A model generated the notes under the pieces. The model searched no databases and had not been told where the DNA came from. It saw nothing but the letters and a program-made list of their open reading frames with translations. Positions 1 through 11,937 of a DNA stretch of 64,000 bases are shown here, one piece after another. The stretch covers positions 49,260,722 through 49,324,721 of the forward strand of contig NC_056000.1 of assembly GCF_018446385.1 (NCBI RefSeq). Reading direction: 5' to 3'. Source of the stretch: Zingiber officinale (taxonomy: Eukaryota > Streptophyta > Magnoliopsida > Zingiberales > Zingiberaceae). The translations under genes were made by a program, and so were the position numbers. Every line of letters begins with the position of its first letter. Position 1 is the first letter of the stretch.

Positions 1-114
1 ATCAGCACAAATAGTGGAATGTAACAAGCCCTTAGAGAATAATTTACGGCCACTTTCAAGAAATGCACCACATCCATAGCCCATAGCAAATGTGGCCCCC
101 AATGTAGACATATG
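1..114 (-). other. possible exon at the window edge, inside the HOS1 intron
   Basis: A plausible acceptor (GCACAG read on the minus strand, AG at 116-115) is followed by 38 open codons running to the window edge. The translated segment is rich in glycine (GATFAMGYGCGAF near its start). It lies beyond the donor of HOS1 exon 8, where the family's next exon should begin with residues following the tryptophan-containing motif, and it does not resemble that part of HOS1. It could be an alternative exon, an unrelated insertion or a chance open frame. I do not recognise it. Confidence 0.2.
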
Positions 115-589
115 CTGTGCATTTCTTCATTCTACTTCAGAATTTTCACATGAGTGCCAACAACAATATTATTTACCCAGAGAACTTACACTTTATATTG
201 TAATACCATTGCAGCCACAAATGAATTTAATTTTGGTCCCTCCATCAAATTAAGGGACCATCAATCCCCCCCCCCCAATTTTTATCTCCAAAAATATTTA
301 TCTTGACTTACAAAGAGTTCACCTTTGTCCCATTAATTTGACAGACTATAAGTTGATGTGTTTGCAATATGGTTTACTGCATTATCCAATCTTTTTTAAC
401 TAAGATTAGTTACAGGAGAACATGAGTTAGTAATTCTCAAGGTTATGAACTCCTATGGCAAGTAAAATTTGATAGGACAAAAGCTGCAACAAGTATATGC
501 CGTAGCTATATAATATGGCCAAAACCACCAGATAATGCATAAAAAATGTTTGAAAATGGTACTAGCTTGAGATTGAAAGAGGAACTTAC

Positions 590-1080
590 GACCAATCCTG
601 CCCTCCACTGGCATATCAACCGTATTCTAGAACCGACTTCTTCACTTGCAGACTCCAAAAATGTTTGCTCAATTTTCTCAAGACCACAATTGACTTGATA
701 TGCCTCTGTGAAACGATGCCGCTATGAAAAAGATAAAATCTAAAATTAAGTTTCTGTACTCAGACTAAATGAAAGAAAAAAAATATTACTACTTTAGACT
801 AGCACTCATGTTACAGACAATAAACTTCTGCAAAATATAATAATACAATCTAACTCCCATTTGATAGGTGAATAACTAAGGTTTGAATTTATTGAGTTGA
901 GTTAATTGTCTTGGAACAATTCAGCTCGAAGATATTTTCTAAACAATTAGTATTGTATATACGTGTGGGTGTATATAAGGTAGGTGACAGAAGTTAAAAA
1001 AAAACATTATATATATATACACACAAAGATAAAATCATCCTTAATTTAAGGAAATGAATTATTGAAATATTTCCTCCTTT

Positions 1081-1133
<53 letters not shown>

Positions 1134-4100
1134 AAGATAAAAACATCCTTAATTTAAGGAAATGAATTATTGAAATATTTCCTCTTTTTTTCTAGTATCA
1201 CGGACCTATGAGAATGTACCAAGCATTGAACTTTTGATGAAAAAATTGTTTTTAGCAGCCCTAAAAGTGAGTGGACTCGGAGGCAATCTATGATGTGTTC
1301 TTATGTCAAGAATTAGGTGCGGCAACTTACTAAAAATAAATGATAATTAATGGGTGACCATGACATAAATTGAAAAGTACTTTTTCTAATTAGGAGTCAA
1401 AAGAATCTCTTATAATTGAAACTCTTCTCAAATGACATGGTGCAAAAAAGACAATGTACTTTTAATAAACAACCTATTAAATATCTATAAAAGGTAAATC
1501 TACTCCAGCTATTCAAGGTTATTGGATCAAGGATCCACATAAAAATAGAAAGGATTCTAGATTAATAAGATCCTAGAGGATTCAAAACCTAGCCTCTATT
1601 GTTTAGGTTTATTTATCATATGTTCATAAGGTCCTAAGGTCTAGATTACAATGTTGACTACCAGTTCTCCTAGATTATATTCTCATCTAACCTATAAGAG
1701 CAAACCCAGTTTCTGACTACTTTCCTAAAGAATTGCACAACCCGTTTGAACCTCAAATGTTAACATCTGAACAAGAAAGGATCATATCTAGGGTGACGAG
1801 GAAACATCTCTAATTTATTGAAGTTGCTCATCTTTTGTGTCTTTCTTGATCTTGATTAATTTCGCCAGGATTGATTTTCATTGTTACAGCTTTTCCCCAT
1901 CAGGTTCTATTTTATCTGCTTTTGTTCCATTCCCACCAAAATAAACCTAAATACTTTAAAGGAAATCAAGAATTATGAAATTACCTGAAGATAGAAAACC
2001 ACTAGAAGACTGCCACATGTTGATGAAGGATCTTGAGAAGCATAATCAAATAGACACTTGTGGAGATGCTTCTCTTCATCAGAGTTCCAAGGGAGCTCAA
2101 TCATTCTGTCAATAAGGTTCCTCCTATTACAGAGGTGGCATATCTCAGTTACTAAAACTTCACTGAGGTAGACCCAAAATTCAGTGTTCGAAGGATTGGA
2201 AAATCTTAGATTTGGTACATGCTTAAGGCTCATCTCTTTAGCTTTGGAATAGTACATTCTCAGACACATAAAGGCTTCTGTGAGAAGTCCACACTCAATT
2301 CTAACTCTAACCACTGTTACTGCCTCGCCAACTAAATCATCCTGCAAATAATCCTTCTCCAGATTTGTATTGTTATAGCAGCCATCGCGCCCACTGCAAC
2401 GTAAAGTAGATAATGCAACATCAGGGCAACCACGCTCTAAGAGAACTTGAGCTATCTTTGGATGTGTTTGTGGGCCAGCTATCTCAGGGAGAAGATGTAC
2501 AGCTTCCTGTCACCAAACTATACGAATAAGCACAAATTGCACTTTCAATACAGAAAGGCATTAAAGAACAACAAGCATTAATCAAAAACCTATACAATAC
2601 ATCAGGCTAATAGATGTTCATTTTGTTTTCATACACATGAACCCCCCCCCCCCCCCCCAGTGCATCTCATCAATTACACTGCAATTTGTGGATTATAGTG
2701 AAGCCACATGGTTCAATGCATCTTAATTAAAGTAACAACCAATCTTACTTTTGCTATTTCATTTTAGAAATCATAGATCATTATGTATGTGTAACGAGAC
2801 ATTAGAGAAGAAAAATCTATACGCAGCAAAGCATGCCGTGTTACAAATATAAGCAAAAGATGTGAACAATAAAGGCAATGGTGAAATCATAGCAATTCTT
2901 GTATTGCCTAGTTTTTCTTCTTTTATCAATTCAAAAAAATTCATTTCCCTGACCAAAAAAATCTAATTTTTCATATTTGTTTCAATTTCAACCTATGGAT
3001 TTTTTACATTAATATTGAAGATATATTTACAAAGTTGGTCTAACTTATTTATTGATTAGTACTGACCCTAGATTTTCCCTTTGATAAATCCATCTTCTCA
3101 AATTTAGGTAGGGAATAAGTCAAATATCTAAAATGTGATTTTAGTACAAATATCTAAACCTTATCAGTTTAAAGCCAATTAATTCTGAATTTTAACTATT
3201 TAAAGATGTAGGGTATCCCTGTCAATATCATCCTTGTTGAAAATGCTAACTACACATTCCAAATCCCTCATGCCACTGGAGAGTTGATAACTGGGAATGG
3301 ACAAGTCATTTAGTCCACCAAATGTGATTTTTTCTGTTTGTTAAACCAGCCAATTCACAGCTAGTAGATTTATTTGTTTATCCTGTTCTCTTCCTAAGGT
3401 GTTTCCTTCCTTGGTAGCGATGATTACAGTAAATATAGACCATCAAATATGCACATGTTACACCAGACATGTCTGTTATCATCATTTCAGATAATAAAAA
3501 AATGCCAAGTGTCCATGTACTACAGATAACCAGAGAAACATACAGTGAAGTTCTTGAGCAACATAAATTTACATGGTGAGGTAAGGGCAAATTGGAGCCT
3601 CAACACCTTTTGCTGGTGAAAACCTGGATTTTGTCCACATATTTAAGTCAACCAGAGAATGCTACAAGTTATAATTTACCTGTAAAGCCTGGGGAGTATG
3701 ATTGTCCAAAAGATAGAAAACCATAGACTCTACCACTGAGTGCATGGAAATACCAAAGAATAAGGCAAAATCATCAACTATGCACTTCCATTCTGTGTCA
3801 GGCTTAGTCCAGTGCCGATCAAATAGATAATAAAGAAACTAAGATACGGTTAAGAGACAACATGAAAGCTTATAGAAACCGTATGAAAATCACAATAACA
3901 AAATAAACAAAAGACCATGGATACTATTGCTTGTTTTGCGAGCACCATATTTGAAGCCCCACGTAAAAAGAGTAGATCAGCAGCAGCTCGTAGATTCTGA
4001 AAAGGATAGCATCCATTTCCACTTGCTCTATCTATCTTAGACAAGAACAATACTGGTGAATTGTCATCTTGCAAGCATGAAATATCCAATTCTTCTTGTT

Positions 4101-6122
4101 TCTGCACATAGTTTTCTTCTATTGCCAAATTCGATAATGCATCCTCAATAAAAAGGGTGTTATCATGTTTTCTGGCAGAACCTACTAAGGCAATTGAAGA
4201 TTCAGGCCATGATCGTTTGATTGCAGCCTCCTTTCTTTCAAGGACGTCCAAACTCCATGCTTTAGAATTGCCTGAGCCAGAAAATCGTGATTGAACATCA
4301 CGAAGAAATCGGTGCCTAGCACACCAAATCATGACCTCCAAATGCTGGACAAGGAAACAATATGATCAAAATGTAAAATCTCTCTAAAGTTACTAGACAC
4401 AAATGAACGCAAGTGTTTTAAATGAACACTCGACTAGGGTCTTCTCATAAGAACATCATTTGTAAGAAATAATTAAGAAAATTATATCAAATGCATACAT
4501 TTGTTAATTGACAATTAGATATTATTTTCAGGAAATAATAGAAAATATAGATACATCATGCAATAAAAGGCAAAAAATATCATTCTACAGTTGGAAGAAT
4601 CAAGGCAAACTAACCTGCTTTGTTTTCACAACATTCTCCAAGAGAAGATGCAAGTCAGTAAGTTGAGCGGCAAATGTCTGTCTAAGTGACAATGCCATGA
4701 CCTCAAGAACATTTGAAAGGCCACTTAAATGTAAGGCAAATTTCTGCATCATGTTCACTGCTTCAGATCCCTGACTATCTGCAACATTCTTAAGGAATGA
4801 GCTCAAGATTCTCCCTCAAAATAATTAATAGGTACCGAAGGAATGTAAAGTTACAATTAGAAATTTATAAGGATACAAATGTCACGGAGATTGAACACAA
4901 TATGTTTAAATGTTGATTTGCACCAATCCTTCACGACCACTTCATCTAGAAGAAAAGCAAAGACTGGGTCACTTGATACAGCATTCTCATTCATACAAAC
5001 ATCTGTAACATCTGAAATCTATGTCAAGGTAATATGACAAATTTCAATTCCTCAACAGACAAAAAAGTAGAAAGATAATATATGAACACAAGGCTAATAA
5101 ATATTCTTGAAAGGATACAATGACAAACCAAAGAAGCCAAATTGTTTCCTAGTGCCACGTCAAATAGAGAATATAACCGTTGAATATCATCAAACACATA
5201 TTCCCTACTGACTTCCCTCTCTTGTGATCTATCATCGTGTTCTTTTGAAATAAGACCGGCCTCGATGCACTTATAGTAGAGACGAAGACTAAGTCGAGAT
5301 CCATCATTTGCATTTGTTATCAACTTTCTACAAATTGGGCAAGCATCACATCTCTTACTGCATTCTTCACACAAAGATGCATGACCACAAGAGTTGAGCA
5401 CATGCTGCACATAGCGACCACAACTGCTCAAGTCCCTTGTTGCTCGACAACGCTCCACTTTTGCTTCATTGCAAAGTTCCAGTAGATCAGTTGATGCTAA
5501 CTGCTCCAATGCATCCTAATATAGAATCCATTTCAAGTCAGTTTGTTAATCTTATGAATGCCTCCAAACAAATATACTTCATAACATGGATATCTAATGT
5601 TTTAAAACACAAACAAACAAAAGCACTTTAAATGAATAATCATAATGGCCTTCTCGTGCATATATATAAGAAGACTAACATTAAGTGCGAACCAAGTAGC
5701 AGCCAAACCCTATTCCATTCTGAGAGGTTGCAACTCATAAAAATGTAACAAAAGAATCCTATTTAATCAACACGCTTTCGTAAAATTTAACCTCTAACGA
5801 CTTTGCCAGCTCCAGATCCAGTAAAAATCTAAACAAGCCAAAACTTTCAGAGAAATACGGGCGTATAGTTTGAATGAACAGCGCACCAAAAACGTGCTTG
5901 AACAAGCAATTTGACAACCCAACTACGACTAGAGATTTATTACATGTAAAACTAAGCAAACGAGAAGACAAAACTCAGCCAATAGCAAAAGGGGAAAAGC
6001 GGAACCTGGACGGCGGCGCTTCCGTAGTCCGGCGGCGGTTGGTAAGGAGAGAGACTTCGAGTTCGAAGGCCGGCGCCGTAATCTGATGAAGAGGGAGACC
6101 TCTCGGATCTCGCCGATTCCAT
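590..6122 (-). CDS. HOS1: HOS1-like E3 ubiquitin ligase, 5' eight exons (3' part off window)
   Basis: Visible coding exons, read right to left: 6122-6006, 5515-5119, 5011-4877, 4814-4615, 4344-3925, 3838-3680, 2506-1985 and 721-590. They total 2082 nt (694 codons) in frame with GT/AG junctions. The ATG at 6122 gives a short Ser/Arg/Pro-rich N-terminus. Exon 2 carries the characteristic CNEAKVERCRATRD stretch and the variant RING (residues about 81-103, NSCGHASLCEECSKRC then CPICR). Exons 3-8 match the HOS1 helical body (DEVVVKDW, AKQAIFLYYLFDRHW across a junction, RRNLIDRMIELPW, GSLLVVFYLQ), related to the ELYS-like domain. In Arabidopsis HOS1 ubiquitinates ICE1 and CONSTANS, associates with the nuclear pore and affects cold response, flowering and mRNA export. 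Introns are 91 to 1263 nt long. No stop or frameshift is visible, so the gene looks functional. The C-terminal exons lie left of position 1. Confidence 0.93.
1024..1190. repeat. (AT)n microsatellite flanked by a direct duplication
   Basis: In the last visible HOS1 intron, about 58 nt beginning ACAAAGATAAAA and ending in a T-rich run occur twice (about 1024-1081 and 1131-1190) with few differences. They are separated by about 45 nt of TA dinucleotides (about 1086-1131). The layout fits slippage or unequal exchange seeded by the microsatellite. Confidence 0.8.
2642..2658. repeat. poly-C tract in a HOS1 intron
   Basis: About 17 consecutive C residues lie in the intron between exons 6 and 7. A shorter C run of about 10 lies near 267-276. 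Such tracts vary in length and are often mis-called. Confidence 0.8.
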
Positions 6123-7759
6123 GGAACTCCTCGCCGTGCGGACGGAATGGGACAGGAGAGGGAATGAGAGGAGAGTCGAGAGAAGCGATGCGAAGCAGAG
6201 GGAAAAAAAGGGTTTTGAGTGGACGATGCGGTGAGTGAGGGTTTCTCGTCTCTTTCTCGTGATGGGTATGGATCTATTTAGCAGATCCACAGCTTATTCT
6301 TAACGATCTCGACTTTACGGATCGAATAGAAGGCTATCGGATCTCCATCCGAATAAATAACCAGATGCATCTATAAAATGAAGAAAAATATTGTCCCGAT
6401 TTATGCCATTTGCTACAATTGGTATAATTACGTAGCTTCGAGTTTATTTATTTTCTTATTCGACCTTCTTAAATTTGTTTATTAAAAACTTTATCAGCTA
6501 TAGTTGAATTCGAGCTTTTTATCGAGTTATATATTGTCCTCCTTATAATTATGTTAAACTTATATTGTCTGAATTTATGGCATTTGGTATAATTATGATA
6601 GCTTCAAATTTATTATTTACATATTCAACCTGTTCAAATTTGTTTATTAAAGTTTATCGACTCGAGTTGAGCTCTACCTTTTATATGTTGTCATCCTTAT
6701 AATGTTAAACTCTATCTCATACATACAACTTTTATTATTTTTTGTTTTAGCATCTATGAATAATTTAATACTATAAACATTTATAAAATAGTATTTAAAT
6801 AGAGAATTAAAACAATTATATTTTACTTAATTAATATTTTTTTACAAAATGTCCGATAAAATTGAGTTTTTAATTAAAATGTAAGTAATATTAATTTATG
6901 GAATTTACACATCTGAAAGCTATATATATTTTTTTTTAATCAACTATCTAGTATTCAAATAAAGTCTAAATCTGATAATATAAAACAAACTTAATTTTTA
7001 TGGTATCAATAATATAAAATTTTGTGATAAAATTAGACTCAAAACTGCTTGATTGTAAGACATCAATAATTGATAAATAATGCCAGCCAAACAAGGGTAT
7101 TCTCTTTACTTAGTTTCACCAACAGGTTATTTTTTCCTCCTTATGATTCATTTGGTGATATTTTAAGTTTCAATATAACACAATTGAAACTATCCGTTGT
7201 TTAATATACTCTCATGTGTCTTCATATGGCAAAAAAAAAACAAAAGATACGTGGCAAAAAAAAATTGATTTCTTCATCCTAACACCCCACCAATTTATTT
7301 TTAGATCAATATAAAGGAAAAAAAAATTATGGAGGAGCTACTAATCATTAGTATATATGGTCAAAATATGAAAAAATATATGTTTAGATACACTGAATTT
7401 TGACTCTAAAATTTTATATGATAATATCCTATGTCTTAATCTTACTATTTCAATAGAACTACTCTTTCTCTATTTAGTAAAATGGTAAACGGTAAAATAT
7501 ATTCTTAAATACATACATACAAAATATACCTATAATAATTTAAGTATTGATGTTTACTAAGCTTCCTGAGTTTATTTATTTGTTGCTATATAAGTCACAC
7601 CAACCGTCAATTTCTAAATAAATTTATTTTATAATCTCCACTTCACTTTAAGTCAATGTAATAGATGAGTATTTTGAATGTTATTTATTTTATATGCTCC
7701 TTTATTAGTAAACAAATATAAAATAAATTGTATCAAATTGAATATTGATTCGGATAACT
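6123..7759. other. HOS1 5' UTR/promoter and AT-rich intergenic DNA
   Basis: No gene is seen here. The first 180 nt upstream of the HOS1 ATG are GC-richer and probably hold its 5' UTR. Beyond about 6300 the DNA is strongly AT-rich with stops in all frames. An old tandem duplication of about 170 nt is visible at 6393-6716: both copies contain a TTTATG.CATTTG...GGTATAATTA motif and end in ...TTATAATTATGTTAAACT or a close variant. Confidence 0.6.
6393..6716. repeat. diverged tandem duplication, two units of about 170 bp
   Basis: The unit at about 6393-6560 and the next at about 6568-6716 share the same succession of words (GGTATAATTA, AAATTTGTTTATTAAA, then CCTTATAAT near the end) with scattered substitutions and small indels. 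It is non-coding and its origin is not recognised. Confidence 0.6.
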
Positions 7760-8256
7760 AGAGGGTGTCACATGGATAAGGAAAATAGGCAGCCCTATTG
7801 ATTTAGCGATTCAAGTCAAGAGAAATCGGGTCAACCCCAACTCTATTATGCCCTGACTCCTTGGCACTCGTCTCTTTAGTGTCCCCTGACTCCTCTGCTC
7901 CCCAACTCTATGGCATCTCATCTCTTTGAGTGTTCATCTTCTTGATACCTCGCTGTAGAATCTTAAATTATTTCAAGAAAAAAATAACAATCGCACAAAT
8001 TTTGAATCACTTCAGAAAAAGGATAACAATCGTACAAATCTCAGATTATTTCAAGAAAATAATAACAATTGCACAAATTTCGGATTATTTCATGAAAAAA
8101 GATAACAGTATGAATCTCGGGACACAGAGAAAACATCAACCATCGTCCTTTCAAAGGTGATCCGCCCCTATGTGCGTAGGTACGCAAACACGTGCATCAA
8201 AACCCTAGTTACTACTCTTCTTCTCTATTCTCTAACTTGAGTGTCAAAGTGGCTAT
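7760..8256 (+). mobile_element. element A: LTR remnant of an old Tat-type gypsy element (left part)
   Basis: The stretch ending CTTGAGTGTCAAAGTGGCTA resembles, in degraded form, the CTTGAGCGTCGGAG block of the LTR of element F (complement at about 36494-36508). It is cut at 8256 by element B and appears to resume at 12866 (CACTAGGGAACCTC, comparable to CCGGGAACCCC in F). The left boundary is not defined. Confidence 0.4.
7963..8108. repeat. 39-bp tandem repeat, about 3.7 copies
   Basis: Units built on ATTATTTCAAGAAAA.AATAACAAT..CACAAAT repeat about every 39 nt. Because 39 is a multiple of three, one plus-strand frame (7930-8160) stays open and encodes a 13-residue repeat containing DYFKK.ITIAQ. 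I see no start context, homologue or transcript signal, so I do not call a gene. Confidence 0.7.
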
Positions 8257-9181
8257 TGTAAGAACCCCGAGTTGATTTTGATATGATTAACCAAGTTAAG
8301 TTAGGCTCTCCATTTATGATGTCTTGTGTCTAAGTGTGTAGGGACTTAAGAACACAAGAAGTCGAGTGGAATACACAGCGAACGAGAAGGATGACACGAG
8401 AAGCGAGTTGATGGACTTGGTGCATCAAAGGGACGAGGAGCTGTAGAAGAGTACATTGATTGATGAGAAAGACATGAACTGTGCTTCCAAGGGATGAAAA
8501 GCTGGAGAGGAAGATTGCTCGAGGAGAAAGTCGGAGTTGGATTTGGGTGAACTCAACTTTGGACGGCCAGAGGATCACCCAAGTGATCGGACAAAATCAA
8601 TATCGGAAGTTGACTTCGTCCAGGCGCCTGAACTCCAGGCACCTAGACTAGATTCATGTGCCCAGAGCAGTATCGACCAAGTCAGCGAGCAGTTGCAGCG
8701 AGAATCCGCACTAGAATCCACATCAGTAGATTCCAGGCACCTAGGAATCGATAAACTATTGACGAAGAGTAGTTGTAGAGTAAATTGAGCCGACCGGGTC
8801 CAAGCACCCGGAAGCTGTCATGTCAACCAACTGCTAACTTCGACTAGTGTGCTATAAATAGAGCTCCAGTCCTCAAAGTTTAACACAACACACGTTGTAA
8901 TTGATTTTGTTTCTTATTTTAAGTATTCGTACTTTAAATTTCTATAAGAGGCTTCTCTACCTACATCAAAGGGAAATTTTAGTGAGTTTCCACTATCTTG
9001 GATTAACAACCTCCCAATTTTCAAACCAAATAACTCTTTGTATCTCTTACTTTCTGTTTATGTATTTTATTTTGTTCAAATAAAGTGTGTTTTGTCCTTG
9101 CTAAGTAGAAAGCAAGAGATTGGTTTTAATTCTAACTTGCATGTTATTCATCCCCTCTAACTGGCCTACAGGAGACATACA
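8257..9181 (+). repeat. 5' LTR of element B
   Basis: It begins TGTAAGAACC and ends GGAGACATACA. It shares most words with the copy at 11938-12865, for example AACACAAGAAGTCGAGTGGAA. A TATA box (TATAAATAG) lies at 8853-8861 and is conserved in the other copy at 12570-12578. Confidence 0.85.
8853..8861 (+). promoter_or_regulatory. TATA box in element B LTR
   Basis: TATAAATAG, about 320 nt before the LTR end, is conserved in position and sequence in the 3' LTR. This is the expected place for the RNA polymerase II promoter that starts the R region. Confidence 0.6.
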
Positions 9182-9183
9182 AG

Positions 9184-9200
9184 TGGTATTAGAGTGAGGT
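9184..9200 (+). other. primer binding site of element B (tRNA-iMet type)
   Basis: TGGTATTAGAGTGAGGT starts two nucleotides after the LTR end. It matches the usual plant copia site TGGTATCAGAGC with one early C-to-T change plus degeneration downstream. Confidence 0.75.
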
Positions 9201-9238
9201 GCGCTTTAGAAGGACTAAGTACTAACTGAAATAACAAG

Positions 9239-10645
9239 ATGGTCGGAGCGAGCATTCATTCACCAAAGTTCGAAGGGGATTTCGTGATCTGGAAAAAGAC
9301 AATAAAGGTATTCTTTAAAACAATTTTTGATATATTGTTTACTATTAAATATGGTTTTGTAGTATTCATAGATCAACACTGAGCTAAAAAATAAGAGCAC
9401 TTGTGGAGCAAAAAGGATCAAATTGATTTTATGGTAAAGTAGAACTTCATCTGCTGAGTGTTTTATTATCGTAAGAAATCAATCGAATCGATGCTTACGA
9501 CTCTGCCAAGGAACTCTAGGAGAAATTTCTAGAGTTTTATGAAGGGACCTTAGAGGCTAAGGACATCTCCCATAGTTAGAGCTCAGATTTTTTTATTATT
9601 CCAATATGGCACATCAATAATATAAAAACTTATTTAAACATCTCCAATAGTTCAAGCTCTAAATAAGCTTTTTTGTGATCAAATTCATAGCATGAATTGC
9701 ATGATTTCATGCATATTGTATCTATTTTGAGACAAAAATGTTGGTTTGAGTATTACTACTTTTAAACTACAAATCTCAAACTTCACCTCTGCAATGGTAC
9801 AAGGCTTTTTATTTAGTTTTTAAAATTTTACAAACCTTTCATAAATCTTGCATTAGAGATGCCCTAAGCTAGCAAGACAGGATTTGCTTAAAGATCAGCT
9901 GACAAACCTCCATATTGAAGAAGGAAAAATAATAGCTCAACTACACATAAAGATTAAGGAACTTATCATCGGACTAACAAACCTCAGAGAAATGGTAATG
10001 AATTAGTATTCAATTTGATATTCTCTCAACGCATTTCCAAGAACTCAAAAGTGGACATCAATAGTAGATGTCTATTACATTTCAAAGAACTTGGAGATAA
10101 GTAATTTGGAAGAATTGTTTTCAACTTTAAAATTACACAAGTCCATATGTGCACATTTAAGAAAATAAAAGGAGCCATGTCAGAATTTAGCAATGAAAGC
10201 CAAGGAGGACAAATCAAATTCTCACACATCCCTCAACAAAGATGAAAAAGCATACATGGTAAGAAAAATTTCAAAAAAAAATTAAGTCTAATGAGGCTAA
10301 CAAGTCGCATGCCAAGAAGATTCTTCGAGGAAAAAGGAAAACAAAGTGAAACAATATGAAGAAGGATGCATAAAAGACAATTGGTCAAAACTAAAAAACA
10401 ATGAAAAGGACAAAACCAAAGGGGCAAGTCAATCAAAGCACAAGAATCTGAAAGCAACATGGGACGATACATCATCAGAATCTGAAATCGAAGCGTACGC
10501 CAGACTTACACTAATGACAAGTCACCAAAAGAAAGAAGACAACGAAGAAATTTCAGAAGTAAGCAACAATGAAGGGAGAACATCTACATATGTGTCTAAC
10601 ATGGTAAGTGAGGTAAGATTTCTACCCTCCAATCAATTGTATTAA
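9239..10645 (+). pseudogene. decayed copia-type gag of element B
   Basis: The ATG at 9239 opens a frame starting MVGASIHSPKFEG and containing the gag hallmark DFVIWKKTIKVF, but it stops after 47 codons. Further gag pieces appear in shifted frames (ARQDLLKDQLTNL near 9880; LKATWDDTSSESE near 10450). The reading frame is broken by stops, shifts and a 304-bp MITE at 9561-9864. No CCHC knuckle is visible. Family assignment is from the general layout of plant copia gag (UBN2-like). Confidence 0.7.
9561..9864. mobile_element. Tourist/PIF-Harbinger-like MITE in element B gag
   Basis: A 304-bp AT-rich, non-coding insertion has ends GGACATCTC and GAGATGCCC, which are inverted repeats with one mismatch. 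It is flanked by a TAA duplication (9558-9560 and 9865-9867). Without the insert the flanking gag reads through in frame (LEAK then LARQDLL), which confirms the boundaries. Confidence 0.85.
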
Positions 10646-11937
10646 GCTATAAAAAATGCTAAGTAGTTCTTTATACAAGATTAAGACAAAATACATAAAT
10701 TTAAAGAAATATTATGCTTGTTTACTAGAAAATTTGAAAAGTTAAAAATTGAAAATGCAAAACAAAAAAGATAAAATAAAATTATTAGAAAAGAATTCTG
10801 TAAGTTAAAATTCCAATTCTTTACCAATTTCAAATTTTAGAAATTATGAAGGGCTAAATTCATATATTAAGAATCATAGGGATCGAATTATAAAAGTAGT
10901 TAGAAATTATATTCTTAAAAAATACTTGATAAGCCTAGTACGTAGAAATTTATTTTGGGTTCTTAAATCATACTTTTGATTAATTAATTTGTATACATGC
11001 TAAAATTTAAATTTAGTTTAATTTTAAACATTGATTGTAAAATTAATTATTCCACATACATTCTATTTATCTTTTTGTTGTTTTTTTTTTTTGTAAAAAA
11101 TAAAGATGTTATCTAACAATAGGGAATTTTTTAAAATTTTCTAACCGTTATATTATTTTTCTAAAATTTTTCTTTTGAAAAAAATGAATTTTAACAATTA
11201 AAAATATTTTAAAAATTGATTTTTGAAAAACTTAGAGAGCGTTTGGTTTGTATTTTCATTTTCTAAAAAATATATTTTTTATTTTTTTTTATACTGAAGT
11301 TTGTTCTCTATTAGATTAATTTTTTTTCAAGATTTTTAATGATTATATAATTTTTTATGAATTTTTGATTGAAAATAGGAATTTTAAAATTTTCATAGAT
11401 TAATTTTAAACCGCCTAATTTTTTGGAAACTTATAATTCTATTAGAAATATGTAGAAAAATCAGCCAAATATTTAGGACTCGAAACTATTTTTAAATATT
11501 TAGTTTTGAAAATAACTCTATTTCATCAAAAATATTTATTATGATTAGAAGAAAAATGTTGTGTGCTTGAAATTTTTATTATGTTTTCAAATTACTATGA
11601 TTGTAATTGATAAAAAATTTAGATTTTTTTTTACATTTTAAAATTATTTTTACAAAATATTTGGATTAATATATTAAAAATTAGTTTCGGTAAAAAGGTA
11701 AATTACTGAAAATTCTATTTCAAGCCCCTAAAAAAAATATCTATATTTTTTATACATTCTCTATTTTTTTTATGTGATTAAAGGGGAGAAAATTAGGGAT
11801 TACATTAAGGGTATATAATTTAATATTCTTTTCTTGAATTGATTGTAATTTTTTTTAATAATTGGAATTAAAATTATTTTATTGTTTGTTTTTAAACCAA
11901 ATTAATTTGGGTTGATGCACATTAAAATTTGAGAGAT
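10646..11937. other. AT-rich 3' interior of element B
   Basis: This is strongly AT-rich DNA with many homopolymer runs and no open frame of note. It is the non-coding remainder of B between the gag remnant and the 3' LTR. Confidence 0.6.

Noticed and set aside
2771..2956. Minus-strand open frame with hydrophobic N-terminus
   Set aside because: It lies inside a HOS1 intron, is AT-rich and short, and has no homology cue or splice context.
9184..9200. tRNA-like element near element B
   Set aside because: The match to tRNA is only the primer binding site; there is no cloverleaf or box A/B.
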